Of a DNA stretch of 64,000 nt, positions 42,021 through 50,531 are shown piece after piece. Source of the stretch: Bradyrhizobium sp. NFR13. GTDB lineage: Bacteria; Pseudomonadota; Alphaproteobacteria; Rhizobiales; Xanthobacteraceae. Where the stretch lies: the NCBI RefSeq assembly GCF_900114605.1, contig NZ_FOTP01000004.1, positions 434,001-498,000 on the forward strand, in the 5' to 3' direction. Position numbers and translations under genes: made by a program. Numbering within the stretch: position 1 is the first letter of the stretch; every line of letters starts with the position of its first letter. The notes below the pieces were generated by a model. It saw only the letters and a list, made by a program, of their open reading frames with translations. It did no database searches and was not told the origin of the DNA.

Positions 42021-42180
42021 CGCGTTAATGGCTTGAATGCTGCAATTCAGGAACTTGCACACGCAAGGCGGCGTGAAATTAACCGCTCGTAGCAGGGTAC
42101 AGATGAGGCGCAGCGGTATCCGCTGACGCGGATAGCGCCTTCGGATCATTGAAAAACAGGGATCGAGGGCGTTCCGCCGT

Positions 42181-42813
42181 TTACCGGGCGTTGACGCTAT
42201 CTTCGAGCGTCTCTGCCAATTGCTCGTGGAAGAACTCCAGCGCGAAGCCTTCTTCGAGATGGCGGACCACGCGGGACTGGATCCGGCCGAGCATGACAAT
42301 CGAGTTCAGCGGCGGACGCTTCTCTGCGGCGATGGCGGCGCCGGAGAGCGACAGGTCGATAATGCGGCCATTCATCTGGACGCCATCCTCAAGGGTGAGG
42401 AGCGCGATCGGATTGCGCGGCACGATACGGTCGTGGCGGCGGTCTTCCGGCAGATTGAGAATGTCGCGGTTGGCCAGCCAGGTCAGCTGGGCTGCCAGCT
42501 TGTCCCGTTTGCGCGGCGTAGCGCCCACGGTCATGGCGAAGCCGTTGTCGATGATGCGGGTTATCTTACCTTCGACGCGGCCGATATGGTCGAGATAGGC
42601 GATGACGCGGTCGCCCACATTGCCGATGCCGGGACCGAGCAGCGCGAGGCCACCGGGGGACATATTGATGACCTGACACGGAAATTCGCGGCGATCTGGC
42701 AGCATGTAGCGGCCGAGCAGGTGCACTTTCACCCGCTGAAAGCGACGGCGTTCTTCTGCAGACGGAAGAATCGATTTTGTTTGCGCGAACGCCATCAGTG
42801 CCGTGCCGGTCAT
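42181..42813 (-). CDS. Double-PilZ domain protein
   Basis: A 210-residue protein with two PilZ domains: EERRRFQRVKVHLLGRYMLP with NMSPGGLALL (about 20-110), and DRRHDRIVPRNPIALLTLED with DLSLSGAAI (about 122-205). Both have the RxxxR and (D/N)xSxxG c-di-GMP-binding motifs. Tandem PilZ proteins in Alphaproteobacteria are stand-alone c-di-GMP receptors that tune motility or polysaccharide synthesis. The start may be 42813 or ATG 42795 (MAFAQTKS). A near-CtrA box lies 38 bp upstream. Confidence 0.9.
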   Translation of the reverse strand: MTGTALMAFAQTKSILPSAEERRRFQRVKVHLLGRYMLPDRREFPCQVINMSPGGLALLGPGIGNVGDRVIAYLDHIGRVEGKITRIIDNGFAMTVGATPRKRDKLAAQLTWLANRDILNLPEDRRHDRIVPRNPIALLTLEDGVQMNGRIIDLSLSGAAIAAEKRPPLNSIVMLGRIQSRVVRHLEEGFALEFFHEQLAETLEDSVNAR

Positions 42814-42850
42814 GCGGGTCGGGTTTCGACCGACCCTACGGCCCGCAGGG

Positions 42851-42865
42851 TTAATGCCGCGTTAG
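42851..42865. promoter_or_regulatory. Near-consensus CtrA box
   Basis: TTAATGCCGCGTTAG is TTAA-N7-TTAG, one mismatch from consensus, 38 bp before the first possible start of the double-PilZ gene. Placement at promoter distance raises its plausibility. Confidence 0.4.
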
Positions 42866-42943
42866 CAAATACCGGCTTGGCGCAACCAGGTGGCGTGCAT
42901 GTTCTGTGCGACAGCTACAGTGGGCAAGGCGATGGAAGGCTGC

Positions 42944-43501
42944 CTAGCGCAGCCCCTCATAGACCATCAGGCCGCGGGCAACCTGCAGCTTGCGCAGGGC
43001 GCGGGGGGCGAAGCGCTGTGGCTGGTGGGCGAGATAGCGGAATGAGGTCAGCTGGAACGCGCCGAGCCGGCCGCGGACTTCATACATGGGCGCCAGCAGG
43101 CCGGTCACGCTGATCGGGGAATGCGCGCGGGCCGCGAATGGCAGCAACAGCAGTTCCAGATGCGCCTTCTGGCCGAATTCGGTCATTGCGGTCACGCCCG
43201 CGACGGCGACGAGCTGTTCCTCGGACACGACGGTGATCATGTCCCGAATCTCGTCGCGGCACTCGGGCGCGAACAGCAACGGAAACGCCTGGTTCTTCAG
43301 ATCGCGGCCGAGCAGGGCACAAACTCTTGTGCCGGCCACGCGGAACGGGAATTCGATGGGCTTGTCACAGGACAGCACGAAGATGTCGCCGAGCAACTCG
43401 CGCACGGGGCCGGGTTCCAGCTCGCTCCGATCGGGAGCGCGCGCAAAACCGCGCTTGTCGTCCCAATAGGCGAAGAACGCGCGGCTGGATGGATGTTTCA
43501 T
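42944..43501 (-). CDS. PAS-domain protein (PAS_5 type)
   Basis: A 185-residue protein made almost entirely of one PAS-like fold: MKHPSSRAFFAYWDDKRGFA, RSELEPGPVRELLGDIFVLS, EFPFRVAGTRVCALLGRDLK. The order matches the PAS_5 family common in Rhizobiales as stand-alone proteins; function unknown, perhaps ligand sensing without its own output domain. ATG at 43501 is preferred over the upstream frame start at 43558. The perfect CtrA box at 43651 lies 150 bp upstream. Confidence 0.82.
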   Translation of the reverse strand: MKHPSSRAFFAYWDDKRGFARAPDRSELEPGPVRELLGDIFVLSCDKPIEFPFRVAGTRVCALLGRDLKNQAFPLLFAPECRDEIRDMITVVSEEQLVAVAGVTAMTEFGQKAHLELLLLPFAARAHSPISVTGLLAPMYEVRGRLGAFQLTSFRYLAHQPQRFAPRALRKLQVARGLMVYEGLR

Positions 43502-43650
43502 TCGCCTGATCCTGACCCGGCTTGCAGCGGATCGGGGACATTTCTGTCCCGAATCCATCCACCGCTCGCCGCTACATGTTGTGCAGATCAGTCATTGCAG
43601 CGTCCATGCCGAAGGCGCGTTTTCCACCGTGTTCGGGCAGGTCTCCCGAA

Positions 43651-43665
43651 TTAACGTTAAATTAA
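43651..43665. promoter_or_regulatory. Perfect CtrA box (TTAA-N7-TTAA)
   Basis: TTAACGTTAAATTAA matches the CtrA consensus completely and includes the palindrome TTAACGTTAA. It is in the 504-bp gap between the PAS gene (start 43501, minus) and the rhomboid gene (start 44006, plus), 25-40 bp before the possible small RNA. Confidence 0.6.
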
Positions 43666-43689
43666 GCATGTTCTTGCGGTCGGCCGGAT

Positions 43690-43897
43690 CATGGGTAGGA
43701 TCGTCTCACTCCAGAGCGGAGCGGACTGTCTCCAGCGGTTCGTGACGCGCTTCGATAAACAGGTGGCTGAAAGCAGAATTGGTCGTCACGCGGGGAGGGG
43801 TGGGGATGTCGGCTTGTCCGACGTACCGGGACATCCATTCGCGGGAAAAGATCAAAACGGACCCGGGGAGAGCCTTTCTCAGAGGCTCTCCCTTTTT
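43690..43897 (+). ncRNA. Candidate small RNA ending at a strong terminator
   Basis: A strong plus-strand terminator (43866-43897) has no gene upstream of it on that strand within 1 kb; the only frame (43691-43933) is not protein-like and runs through the terminator. The stretch can fold GGATGTC (43804-43810) with GACATCC (about 43830-43836) around GTCGG-CTTGT-CCGAC. The 19-nt G-rich word shared with 41176 lies at 43791-43809. A CtrA box just upstream could be its promoter element. Transcription is inferred only. Confidence 0.4.
43866..43897 (+). terminator. Rho-independent terminator, no coding gene upstream
   Basis: Stem GGGAGAGCCT (43866-43875) and AGGCTCTCCC (43883-43892), loop TTCTCAG, followed by TTTTTCTTTT. 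The T-run is only on the plus-strand side. Confidence 0.88.
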
Positions 43898-44005
43898 CTT
43901 TTGAGCGAGTTTGCCGTCCCGCGGCGATCCTGAGCTTGCACCGCACCGCCAAAGCCGACTATCTGGGGCATCGCTCGCCAGAGCTGCTGACAGGCCGTTA
44001 TTCCC

Positions 44006-44788
44006 TTGGACACATTGGCTTCCCCCGCTCCTCCGCGTGAACCGATCCTGACCCTGCCGGGGGCGCTGACGGCCTATGTCGGGTTGCTCGCCGTGATCCA
44101 CATTATCCGCATGCTGTTGCCGGTGGATCTGGAATACTGGACCATCGAGGTCTTTGGTTTCATTCCGAAGCGCTACGACCAGACGCTGCTGTCGATGCCG
44201 TTTCCGGGCGGCAACGGCGCCAAGGTCTGGAGTTTCGTCACTTACTCCCTGTTGCACGCCAATCTCAGCCATATCGGCTTCAACGTGTTGTGGCTGCTGC
44301 CGTTCGGCAGCGCGCTGGCGCGGCGCTTCGGCGCGGTCCGCTTCTTCGTCTTCATGGCGGTGACTGCTGTGGCTGGCGCCGCTGCGCATCTGGTTACCCA
44401 TGAACACGAACTCGCCCCGATGATCGGCGCCTCGGCTTCGGTCTCCGGCGCGATGGCGGCGGCCATCCGTTTTGCCTTCGTGCGCGGCAGCTTCCTGTCG
44501 TTCAATCGCGGCGATGCCGATGAAGCGGCGCGTGTGCCGGCGCTTCCGCTGCTGCGTGCATTGCGCGATCCGCGCGTAATCGGATTTCTGGCGGTCTGGT
44601 TCGGCGTCAATATCATCTTCGGCGTCGGCTCGATTGCGATCGGCGCGGAAGGGGCGAGCGTTGCATGGCAGGCGCATATCGGCGGCTTCTTCGCAGGGCT
44701 GCTGCTGTTCTCGCTGTTCGATCCCATTCCGAGATTGCAGCGCACGGGTTCGCAGACATCGTCTCCGGACATGTCCGACCTGCATTGA
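44006..44788 (+). CDS. Rhomboid-family intramembrane serine protease
   Basis: A 260-residue membrane protease with six or seven helices. Motifs: HANLSHIGFNVLWLLPFGSA (His/Asn loop and helix 2), catalytic Ser143 in GASASVSGAMAAA, and His224 in AHIGGFFAGLLLF, forming the Ser-His dyad. Rhomboids cleave helices of membrane proteins. The start is apparently TTG at 44006 (MDTLASPAPP); no ATG is available before the first helix and no strong ribosome site is visible, so the start is uncertain. Confidence 0.92.
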   Translation: MDTLASPAPPREPILTLPGALTAYVGLLAVIHIIRMLLPVDLEYWTIEVFGFIPKRYDQTLLSMPFPGGNGAKVWSFVTYSLLHANLSHIGFNVLWLLPFGSALARRFGAVRFFVFMAVTAVAGAAAHLVTHEHELAPMIGASASVSGAMAAAIRFAFVRGSFLSFNRGDADEAARVPALPLLRALRDPRVIGFLAVWFGVNIIFGVGSIAIGAEGASVAWQAHIGGFFAGLLLFSLFDPIPRLQRTGSQTSSPDMSDLH

Positions 44789-44983
44789 GCGTGTACCGGC
44801 TTCTTGCGAGGCCGACGCATTTGATCCATCTTATATGTTCGACAGGTGACTCACGTTGGCAGGTTCGGCCCTTGAGGTCGATCCCGTTCCCGGCGCGAAT
44901 GGTGTGTTAGCTCGATCACCGCATCTGAACGACTGTTGAACTGCGCTGTCACACTGCATCTGTCTGACGACCCAAGAATAAAA

Positions 44984-45020
44984 GACCGCGCCCGGCAAAG
45001 GGCACGGTCGGTTCAGGAGG
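44984..45020 (+). promoter_or_regulatory. Leader hairpin and strong ribosome site before the CBS protein
   Basis: GACCGCGCCC (44984-44993) and GGGCACGGTC (45000-45009) pair with one mismatch around GGCAAA, ending 5 bases before AGGAGG (45015-45020). It could modulate ribosome access or mark the 5' end of the mRNA. Confidence 0.4.
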
Positions 45021-45025
45021 CGACA

Positions 45026-45454
45026 ATGACGGTACGTGCAATTCTCGATTCCAAAGGCCACCAGATCATCAGCGTTTCGCCGAGCGACAAGGTCTCGTCG
45101 GCGGTGCAGCTGCTGTCACAGCGAAAAATCGGTGCCGTGCTGGTGATGAGCCATGACCACATCGACGGTATCCTGTCCGAGCGTGATATCGTGCGGGTGA
45201 TCGGAGAGCGCGGCGCCGGCGCACTGGATGAAGACGTGAGCGCCGTGATGACACGCAAGGTCATTGGCTGCAAACCGTCCGATACGGTCGGTGCCATCAT
45301 GGAAAAGATAACGACCGGAAAATTCAGGCATCTGCCCGTTATCGAGAACGAAAAGGTTGTTGGCTTGATCTCGATCGGTGACGTCGTCAAATTTCGCTTG
45401 CGTGAATTCGAACGCGAACAGGAAGCGCTGCGCGAATATATTGCGACGGCCTGA
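45026..45454 (+). CDS. CBS-domain pair protein
   Basis: A 142-residue protein consisting of two CBS motifs forming one Bateman module: VSPSDKVSSAVQLLSQRKIG with DHIDGILSERDIVRVIGERG, then KPSDTVGAIMEKITTGKFRH with VVGLISIGDVVKFRLRE. Stand-alone CBS pairs bind adenine nucleotides or NAD and regulate partners by contact. AGGAGG five bases before the ATG (45026) decides the start over the upstream frame. Convergent with the patatin gene. Confidence 0.93.
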   Translation: MTVRAILDSKGHQIISVSPSDKVSSAVQLLSQRKIGAVLVMSHDHIDGILSERDIVRVIGERGAGALDEDVSAVMTRKVIGCKPSDTVGAIMEKITTGKFRHLPVIENEKVVGLISIGDVVKFRLREFEREQEALREYIATA

Positions 45455-45465
45455 GTCCGTCGCGC

Positions 45466-46503
45466 TCAGCTCTGCGAAGCGGTCGGCTTCTGCGCAACGA
45501 CGGGCGCAGGCGAGTTTGCCACTTCGGGGGCGAGAATTTCGATCGCCTCTTGAATGGATTCGACGGCGCGTTCTGCGGCACGCGCGCCGAGCGTGATCAT
45601 TTCTTCTGCGCGGTGGAAGTCGAACCAGCCGATGCGGCCAACGCGTGGTGCGATCAGAAGATCCGGCGGATCGCCGGCAAGGCGCGCACGGGTGATGCGA
45701 TCCTGCATGATGTTGAAGGCATCGACCATCACTGTGGAAATGCCCGGTCGTCCGCCGCCGCCGAAGAATTCGCGCTTCATGGCGCGCTCGGGCGAGAAGA
45801 ACTTGCTGAAACCGCGCTTTGGCGCTTCGACTTCGATGATGGGCTCGGCCATTTCCGGTCCTGTGCCATGGTCGAAAATCGTGGTCGAATGGCCAAACAC
45901 GTCATTGCTGAGATTGGCTGCGATGACGATTTCCGCGCCCAGTGCGCGCGCGGCCGATACTGGTACCGGATTGACCAGCGCGCCATCGACCAGCCAGCGA
46001 TCGCCGACCAGAACTGGCGAAAAGATGCCCGGCAGCGCATAGGACGCGCGCATCGCATCGACCAGGCGACCATGAGTCAGCCAGATTTCATGACCAGTGC
46101 GAACTTCGGTGGCGACGCTGGCGAATTTCAGCGGGAGGTCTTCGATCAGCGTATGGCCCAGCGATGCTTCAAGCTGCGCGGCCAGCTTGTTGCCACCGAT
46201 CAGGCCGGAACCGTTAAGGCGGATGTCGAGATAGCTGAGAATATTACGGGGCTGCAGACCGCGAGCCCATTCCTCGAGCGTATCGAGGTGTCCGGCAGCG
46301 TAGGAACCGCCAACGACGGCACCGATCGAGGTGCCCACCACGACGTTCGGGACGATACCATGGGTAAGCAAAGTGCGGAGGATGCCGATATGGGCGAAAC
46401 CGCGCGCCGCACCGCCGCCGAGCGCCAGACCTATGATCGGGCGTCGAACGCTTCCCAAGCCAGGCTTGTCGCGACCGTTCGCGCCATTCTGGCTACGCCC
46501 CAT
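45466..46503 (-). CDS. Patatin-like phospholipase
   Basis: A 345-residue patatin-fold lipid acyl hydrolase. The oxyanion motif is LALGGGAARGFAHIG, the nucleophile Ser59 lies in GTSIGAVVGGSYAAG, and the dyad Asp173 in LVDGALVNPVP. The C-terminal part (VMVDAFNIMQDRITRARLAG) matches NTE/RssA-type bacterial patatins. I choose ATG at 46503 because GGAGA lies seven bases upstream; the open frame runs to 46620. Cytoplasmic or membrane-peripheral by absence of signal. Confidence 0.92.
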   Translation of the reverse strand: MGRSQNGANGRDKPGLGSVRRPIIGLALGGGAARGFAHIGILRTLLTHGIVPNVVVGTSIGAVVGGSYAAGHLDTLEEWARGLQPRNILSYLDIRLNGSGLIGGNKLAAQLEASLGHTLIEDLPLKFASVATEVRTGHEIWLTHGRLVDAMRASYALPGIFSPVLVGDRWLVDGALVNPVPVSAARALGAEIVIAANLSNDVFGHSTTIFDHGTGPEMAEPIIEVEAPKRGFSKFFSPERAMKREFFGGGGRPGISTVMVDAFNIMQDRITRARLAGDPPDLLIAPRVGRIGWFDFHRAEEMITLGARAAERAVESIQEAIEILAPEVANSPAPVVAQKPTASQS

Positions 46504-46744
46504 CAAAATCTCCAGCACACAAAGCTCCTCGACGCCGCCGATATTAAATGCAGCAACGTCATCATTCCAGACGGTAGCTAATTCATGATTTATGTCGCGT
46601 TTGCGAGGTTTAGGCACCAAATGTGACTTCAGAGCGACCCGTTACCGCACGGTGCACCGGTTCCTGGGGACCTCACGCGATTGTGGGTCTGGTGGCGGGC
46701 CAGCCGCGTCAAGGCTTGAATTTGTCGCGTTTTGGGTGAAAAGC

Positions 46745-47815
46745 ATGACGATGACTGCACGGGGCCCCGATTTGCGAACATCCGGCCGGAGCGGACGGCT
46801 GGCTATGGTGCTGGCTCTCGCTCTGCTGCAGGCTGTTGCCTTGCCGCAGGCCGCGTCCGCACAGTTCTTTTCGGATCGCCCGGCACCGGTTCCGCCGGGT
46901 TCAATCCCGGATGTCCCGTCGGGTCCGGCCATCAGCCTCGCGCCGCCGTCCGGTCCTGCTTCCACCCCCCTGTTGCCGGCGCCGTTGACCCAGCCCCCGG
47001 TTGCCAATGTCGCGCCGCCTGTGCCGTCGCCGGTCCAGGCTGCTCCAACGGGCCCCGCGCAGGGCGTGCTGGCCCTGACGGCGCGCTATGGCAAGGATAT
47101 GCCGGTCATCAATAGCGGTCTGGTCTGGCGGGTCTATTCCGACAGACCGGACGAGACCGGTGCCTTCAAGCTGATCCGCGAGGATCGCGGCGCGACGCCC
47201 AACATCGTGCTGCCCCCGGGCAACTATGTGGTCCATGTGGCGCTGGGCCTTGTGAGCGCCGTTCGTCCGGTGACCATCAAGTCCGAGACCGATCGTGAAG
47301 CGTTCGTGCTGCCCGCGGGCGGATTGCGTATCGAGGGCCGCGTTGGCACCTCGAAGATTCCGCAGAACCAGATCTCGTTCTCGATCTACAAGGGCAGCCA
47401 GTTCGAAGGCGGCGAGCGCACGCCGCTGTTGCCAAGCGTTCCTGCGGGCGATGTGGTGTTGCTGCAGGAAGGCACCTACTACATCATCTCGAATTACGGC
47501 GACGCCAATTCGGTGGTGCGCTCTGACATCCGCGTGCAGGCGAGCAAACTCACCGACGTGACGATCACGCATCGTGCGGCGGTCATCACCATGAAACTGG
47601 TGAGCGACAAGGGCGGCGAAGCTTTGGCCAACACCGCATGGTCGGTGATCACGCCGGCAGGCGACGTCATCAAGGAATCGATCGGCGCATTCCCGCGTGT
47701 CACGCTGGCGGAAGGCGAATATCGCGCCATCGCCAAGAACGAAGGCAAGGTGTTCGAGCGCCCCTTCAACGTCGTGAACGGTGTCGACGGCGAGATCGAA
47801 GTCATCGCGCGCTAA
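46745..47815 (+). CDS. Secreted protein of unknown function
   Basis: A 356-residue exported protein. A signal peptide (LAMVLALALLQAVALPQAAS, cleavage about residue 42) is followed by a 60-residue Pro/Ala/Val linker and a beta-rich region of about 240 residues with repeated VVHVALGLVSAVRPVTIKSE-like strands, probably immunoglobulin-like modules. Examples are NIVLPPGNYVVHVALGL, DVVLLQEGTYYIISNYGDAN and RVTLAEGEYRAIAKNEGKVF: three repeats of an L-x3-G-x-Y pattern. No named family recognised. The frame also reaches 46592; ATG 46745 puts the signal peptide first. Confidence 0.75.
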   Translation: MTMTARGPDLRTSGRSGRLAMVLALALLQAVALPQAASAQFFSDRPAPVPPGSIPDVPSGPAISLAPPSGPASTPLLPAPLTQPPVANVAPPVPSPVQAAPTGPAQGVLALTARYGKDMPVINSGLVWRVYSDRPDETGAFKLIREDRGATPNIVLPPGNYVVHVALGLVSAVRPVTIKSETDREAFVLPAGGLRIEGRVGTSKIPQNQISFSIYKGSQFEGGERTPLLPSVPAGDVVLLQEGTYYIISNYGDANSVVRSDIRVQASKLTDVTITHRAAVITMKLVSDKGGEALANTAWSVITPAGDVIKESIGAFPRVTLAEGEYRAIAKNEGKVFERPFNVVNGVDGEIEVIAR

Positions 47816-48055
47816 TTTTCGACGGCGCTTCTTACGCCAACGATTTCAAAATCAGATCTGTCTCGCAGACAACACGTCTCAAACACGATCGATTTGTCAC
47901 GCGTGTGTCATGGTCCTGAATCGCGAACTAACCATCGCGCCAGTTTGTCGCGCCTCAACGCGTCGTTGCTATCCGCGGCGGCGGAACGTTTACATGGCGT
48001 TAATCCCGACGGGCCGATTAGCGTGTATCGCTATAAGTGTTCCGAAGGGGATGTC

Positions 48056-50524
48056 GTGACCGCGGCAAGGCAGTTATCCGGAAGCCCGGACGTCAAATTG
48101 TTCGACGACATTCCCGCTTTGCAGCGTAAATGGCGGGCGGCCGTTCGCCCGGGCCAGATTCTCCCCGGCTATGAAGAAGTGATGCTCGGCAGTCTTGGGC
48201 GGATGGCCGATCACATCGTCCTGCTCAAGGTCGAGGGCGAGACGCTTGAAGTGTCACGCAGCGGCCGCTATGTGCAACAGTGGCTGGGCGACGATCGCTG
48301 GGACATTCCGCTCGACGTGCTGGCGCCTGATTGCGTGCGTGCGCTGACGGAAGCTGCGAATTGCGCGCTGCAGGCCAACCGGCCGCATTTGATGGTGGCG
48401 CATTGCGTGCGTGACGGTCTGGTTCATACCTATGACATTCTCGCGCTGCCGACAGCGTCGCGCTGGGGCGGCCGACTGGTCGGCGTCTATGTCAATGAGC
48501 AGGGTACCCGCTACAATCTGGTCGATGCGATCTTTTCGTCGACCGATGAGGGCATCGTGTCGCTTGCAGCGATCCGGGATTCCGCGAGCAAGGCTTTCGA
48601 TTTCCAGATCGTGCATCATAATCAGGGTGCATCGCGCCTGCTGAAAGTGTCACCCACAGACCTTCAATGGCGCAAGCTGAGCGTAGGTGGCCACGCGTTG
48701 TCGCTGCCCAGTGTGACGCAGTGGCTGCTGTCGATGATCGCTAACGGCCAGAGCGGTCAGCTCGAAATCGACAGCGACGATCGCAACCTTCGGCTCAGCG
48801 CGACGGCCTTCGGCGATCTCGTGTCCCTCACGGTCTCCGACGTTACCGACATCAAGCGCCGCGAGGCCTCGTTTCGGCTGTTGTTCGACAGCAATCCGAT
48901 GCCGATGTGGGTGTTCGATGCTGAGACGATGGATTTTCTCAGCGTCAATGACGCGGCTATCGCGCATTACGGATACGATCGCGCAACTTTCCTCCGTATG
49001 CAGCTCAAGGAAATCTGGCCGCGTGACGAGTGGGAGATTCATACCCGCGCGCTGATGCAGCTCGGAGATATCTATCAGTCGGATCGCAACTGGCGCCACC
49101 TGAGGGCCGACGGAAGCGAGATCGAGGTGCTGACCTATGGCCGCCGCGTGATGTTCGACGGCCGCGATGGCTTCCTGGTGGCTGTCGTCGATATCACTGA
49201 ACGTCGCAAGGCCGAGGCGAGGGTTGCGCATATGGCGCATCACGATGCGCTGACGGATTTGCCGAACCGTATTTTCTATCAGGAACGTCTCGCGCAGGCG
49301 CTCGATCACGACGATCCGAGCAAGCATGTGGCGGTTCTCTGCATTGATCTCGACCTGTTCAAGAACGTGAACGACTCATTCGGCCATCCGATGGGGGATC
49401 GGCTGCTGAAGATGGTAGCCGCGCGGATGCGCGCCGAGGTCCGCGGCAACAATCTCGCAGCCCGGCTCGGTGGCGACGAATTTGCCGTGGTGCTGGCGGC
49501 CGATATCACACCCAACGAAGCCAATGATTTTGCCGCACGGCTGATTGAAATCATCAGCGCACCCTATGACATGAACGGCGTCGAGGTTGTGATCGGCGCC
49601 AGCATCGGTATCGCCATGTCGCCGGGCGATGGCGATACCAGCGAAGAGCTGATGCGCAATGCCGATATGGCACTGTATCGGGCCAAATCCGAAGGCGGAG
49701 GCGTGCATCGCTTCTTCGAGCGGGAGATGGATCGCCAGGCGCAAAAGCGCCGCGACATGGAGCTGGATCTGCGCAGCGCTTTCGCCGATGGCGACTTTGA
49801 ACTGCACTACCAGCCGTTGGTGGATTTGGCCGCGGACCGCATCACCGGATTCGAAGCGCTGCTGCGCTGGAAGCATCCTGAAAAGGGTATGATCTCGCCG
49901 GCGGATTTCATCCCGGTTGCGGAGGATATAGGCCTCATCGTCACGCTCGGCGAATGGGTGTTGCGCAAAGCCTGTGCCGAAGCTGCCAAATGGCCTGATG
50001 ACATCAAAGTGGCGGTCAATCTCTCGCCGGTGCAGTTCCGCAGCCGCAATCTGGTGCAGGTCGTGGTAGCCGCGCTGGCCTATTCCGGCCTGTCGCCGCA
50101 TCGCCTGGAGCTGGAAATCACCGAGTCGGTCTTTCTTGCGGAGACCGAGGCTAATCTGGCCATCCTGCATCAGCTCCGTGCGCTGGGCGTCCGCATCTCG
50201 ATGGACGACTTCGGCACCGGCTATTCCAGCCTGAGCTATCTCCGGAGTTTTCCGTTCGACAAGATCAAGATCGACAGGTCCTTTGTGAAAGATCTCATCG
50301 AGCGTCCCGATTGTGTCGCCATCGTGCGCGCAATCTCGGGACTCGGTCGCAGCATGAACATCACCACAACGGCCGAGGGTGTCGAGACGATCGATCAGCT
50401 CGACTGGCTGCGTGCGGAAGGCTGCAACGAGGTGCAGGGCTTTCTGTTCAGCCCGGCCAAGCCTGCGTCGGAAATCGAGAACTTGCTGCGCCGGTTCGGC
50501 AGCCAGGCGTCCCGGGCTGCGTAA
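48056..50524 (+). CDS. PAS-GGDEF-EAL bifunctional c-di-GMP enzyme
   Basis: An 822-residue cytoplasmic signalling protein: an N-terminal PAS_5-like region (about 15-120), a second sensory region, a PAS domain (about 280-390, MPMWVFDAETMDFLSVNDAA), GGDEF (about 400-560, RLGGDEFAVV near 470) and EAL (about 575-815, FEALLRW near 598, DDFGTGYSSLSYLRSF). Both catalytic signatures are intact, so it could make and degrade c-di-GMP. No membrane helix. GTG at 48056 follows GAAGGGGA; TTG at 47894 would add 54 unlikely residues. PilZ effectors at 42181 and 22935 are candidate outputs. Confidence 0.93.
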   Translation: MTAARQLSGSPDVKLFDDIPALQRKWRAAVRPGQILPGYEEVMLGSLGRMADHIVLLKVEGETLEVSRSGRYVQQWLGDDRWDIPLDVLAPDCVRALTEAANCALQANRPHLMVAHCVRDGLVHTYDILALPTASRWGGRLVGVYVNEQGTRYNLVDAIFSSTDEGIVSLAAIRDSASKAFDFQIVHHNQGASRLLKVSPTDLQWRKLSVGGHALSLPSVTQWLLSMIANGQSGQLEIDSDDRNLRLSATAFGDLVSLTVSDVTDIKRREASFRLLFDSNPMPMWVFDAETMDFLSVNDAAIAHYGYDRATFLRMQLKEIWPRDEWEIHTRALMQLGDIYQSDRNWRHLRADGSEIEVLTYGRRVMFDGRDGFLVAVVDITERRKAEARVAHMAHHDALTDLPNRIFYQERLAQALDHDDPSKHVAVLCIDLDLFKNVNDSFGHPMGDRLLKMVAARMRAEVRGNNLAARLGGDEFAVVLAADITPNEANDFAARLIEIISAPYDMNGVEVVIGASIGIAMSPGDGDTSEELMRNADMALYRAKSEGGGVHRFFEREMDRQAQKRRDMELDLRSAFADGDFELHYQPLVDLAADRITGFEALLRWKHPEKGMISPADFIPVAEDIGLIVTLGEWVLRKACAEAAKWPDDIKVAVNLSPVQFRSRNLVQVVVAALAYSGLSPHRLELEITESVFLAETEANLAILHQLRALGVRISMDDFGTGYSSLSYLRSFPFDKIKIDRSFVKDLIERPDCVAIVRAISGLGRSMNITTTAEGVETIDQLDWLRAEGCNEVQGFLFSPAKPASEIENLLRRFGSQASRAA

Positions 50525-50531
50525 ATCCGGT

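Noticed and set aside
43691-43933. 80-residue plus-strand frame over the small RNA candidate
   Set aside because: It reads through the terminator stem and has no hydrophobic or domain pattern; a non-coding transcript is more plausible.
43706-44785. 359-residue minus-strand frame opposite the rhomboid gene
   Set aside because: No domain, low-complexity His/Gln/Arg content, and it runs through the terminator at 43866. The plus strand has the catalytic rhomboid motifs.
45550-46581. 343-residue plus-strand frame opposite the patatin gene
   Set aside because: Antisense composition, no family motif, and the minus strand has GGGxxRG, GTSIG and DGA motifs at correct spacing.
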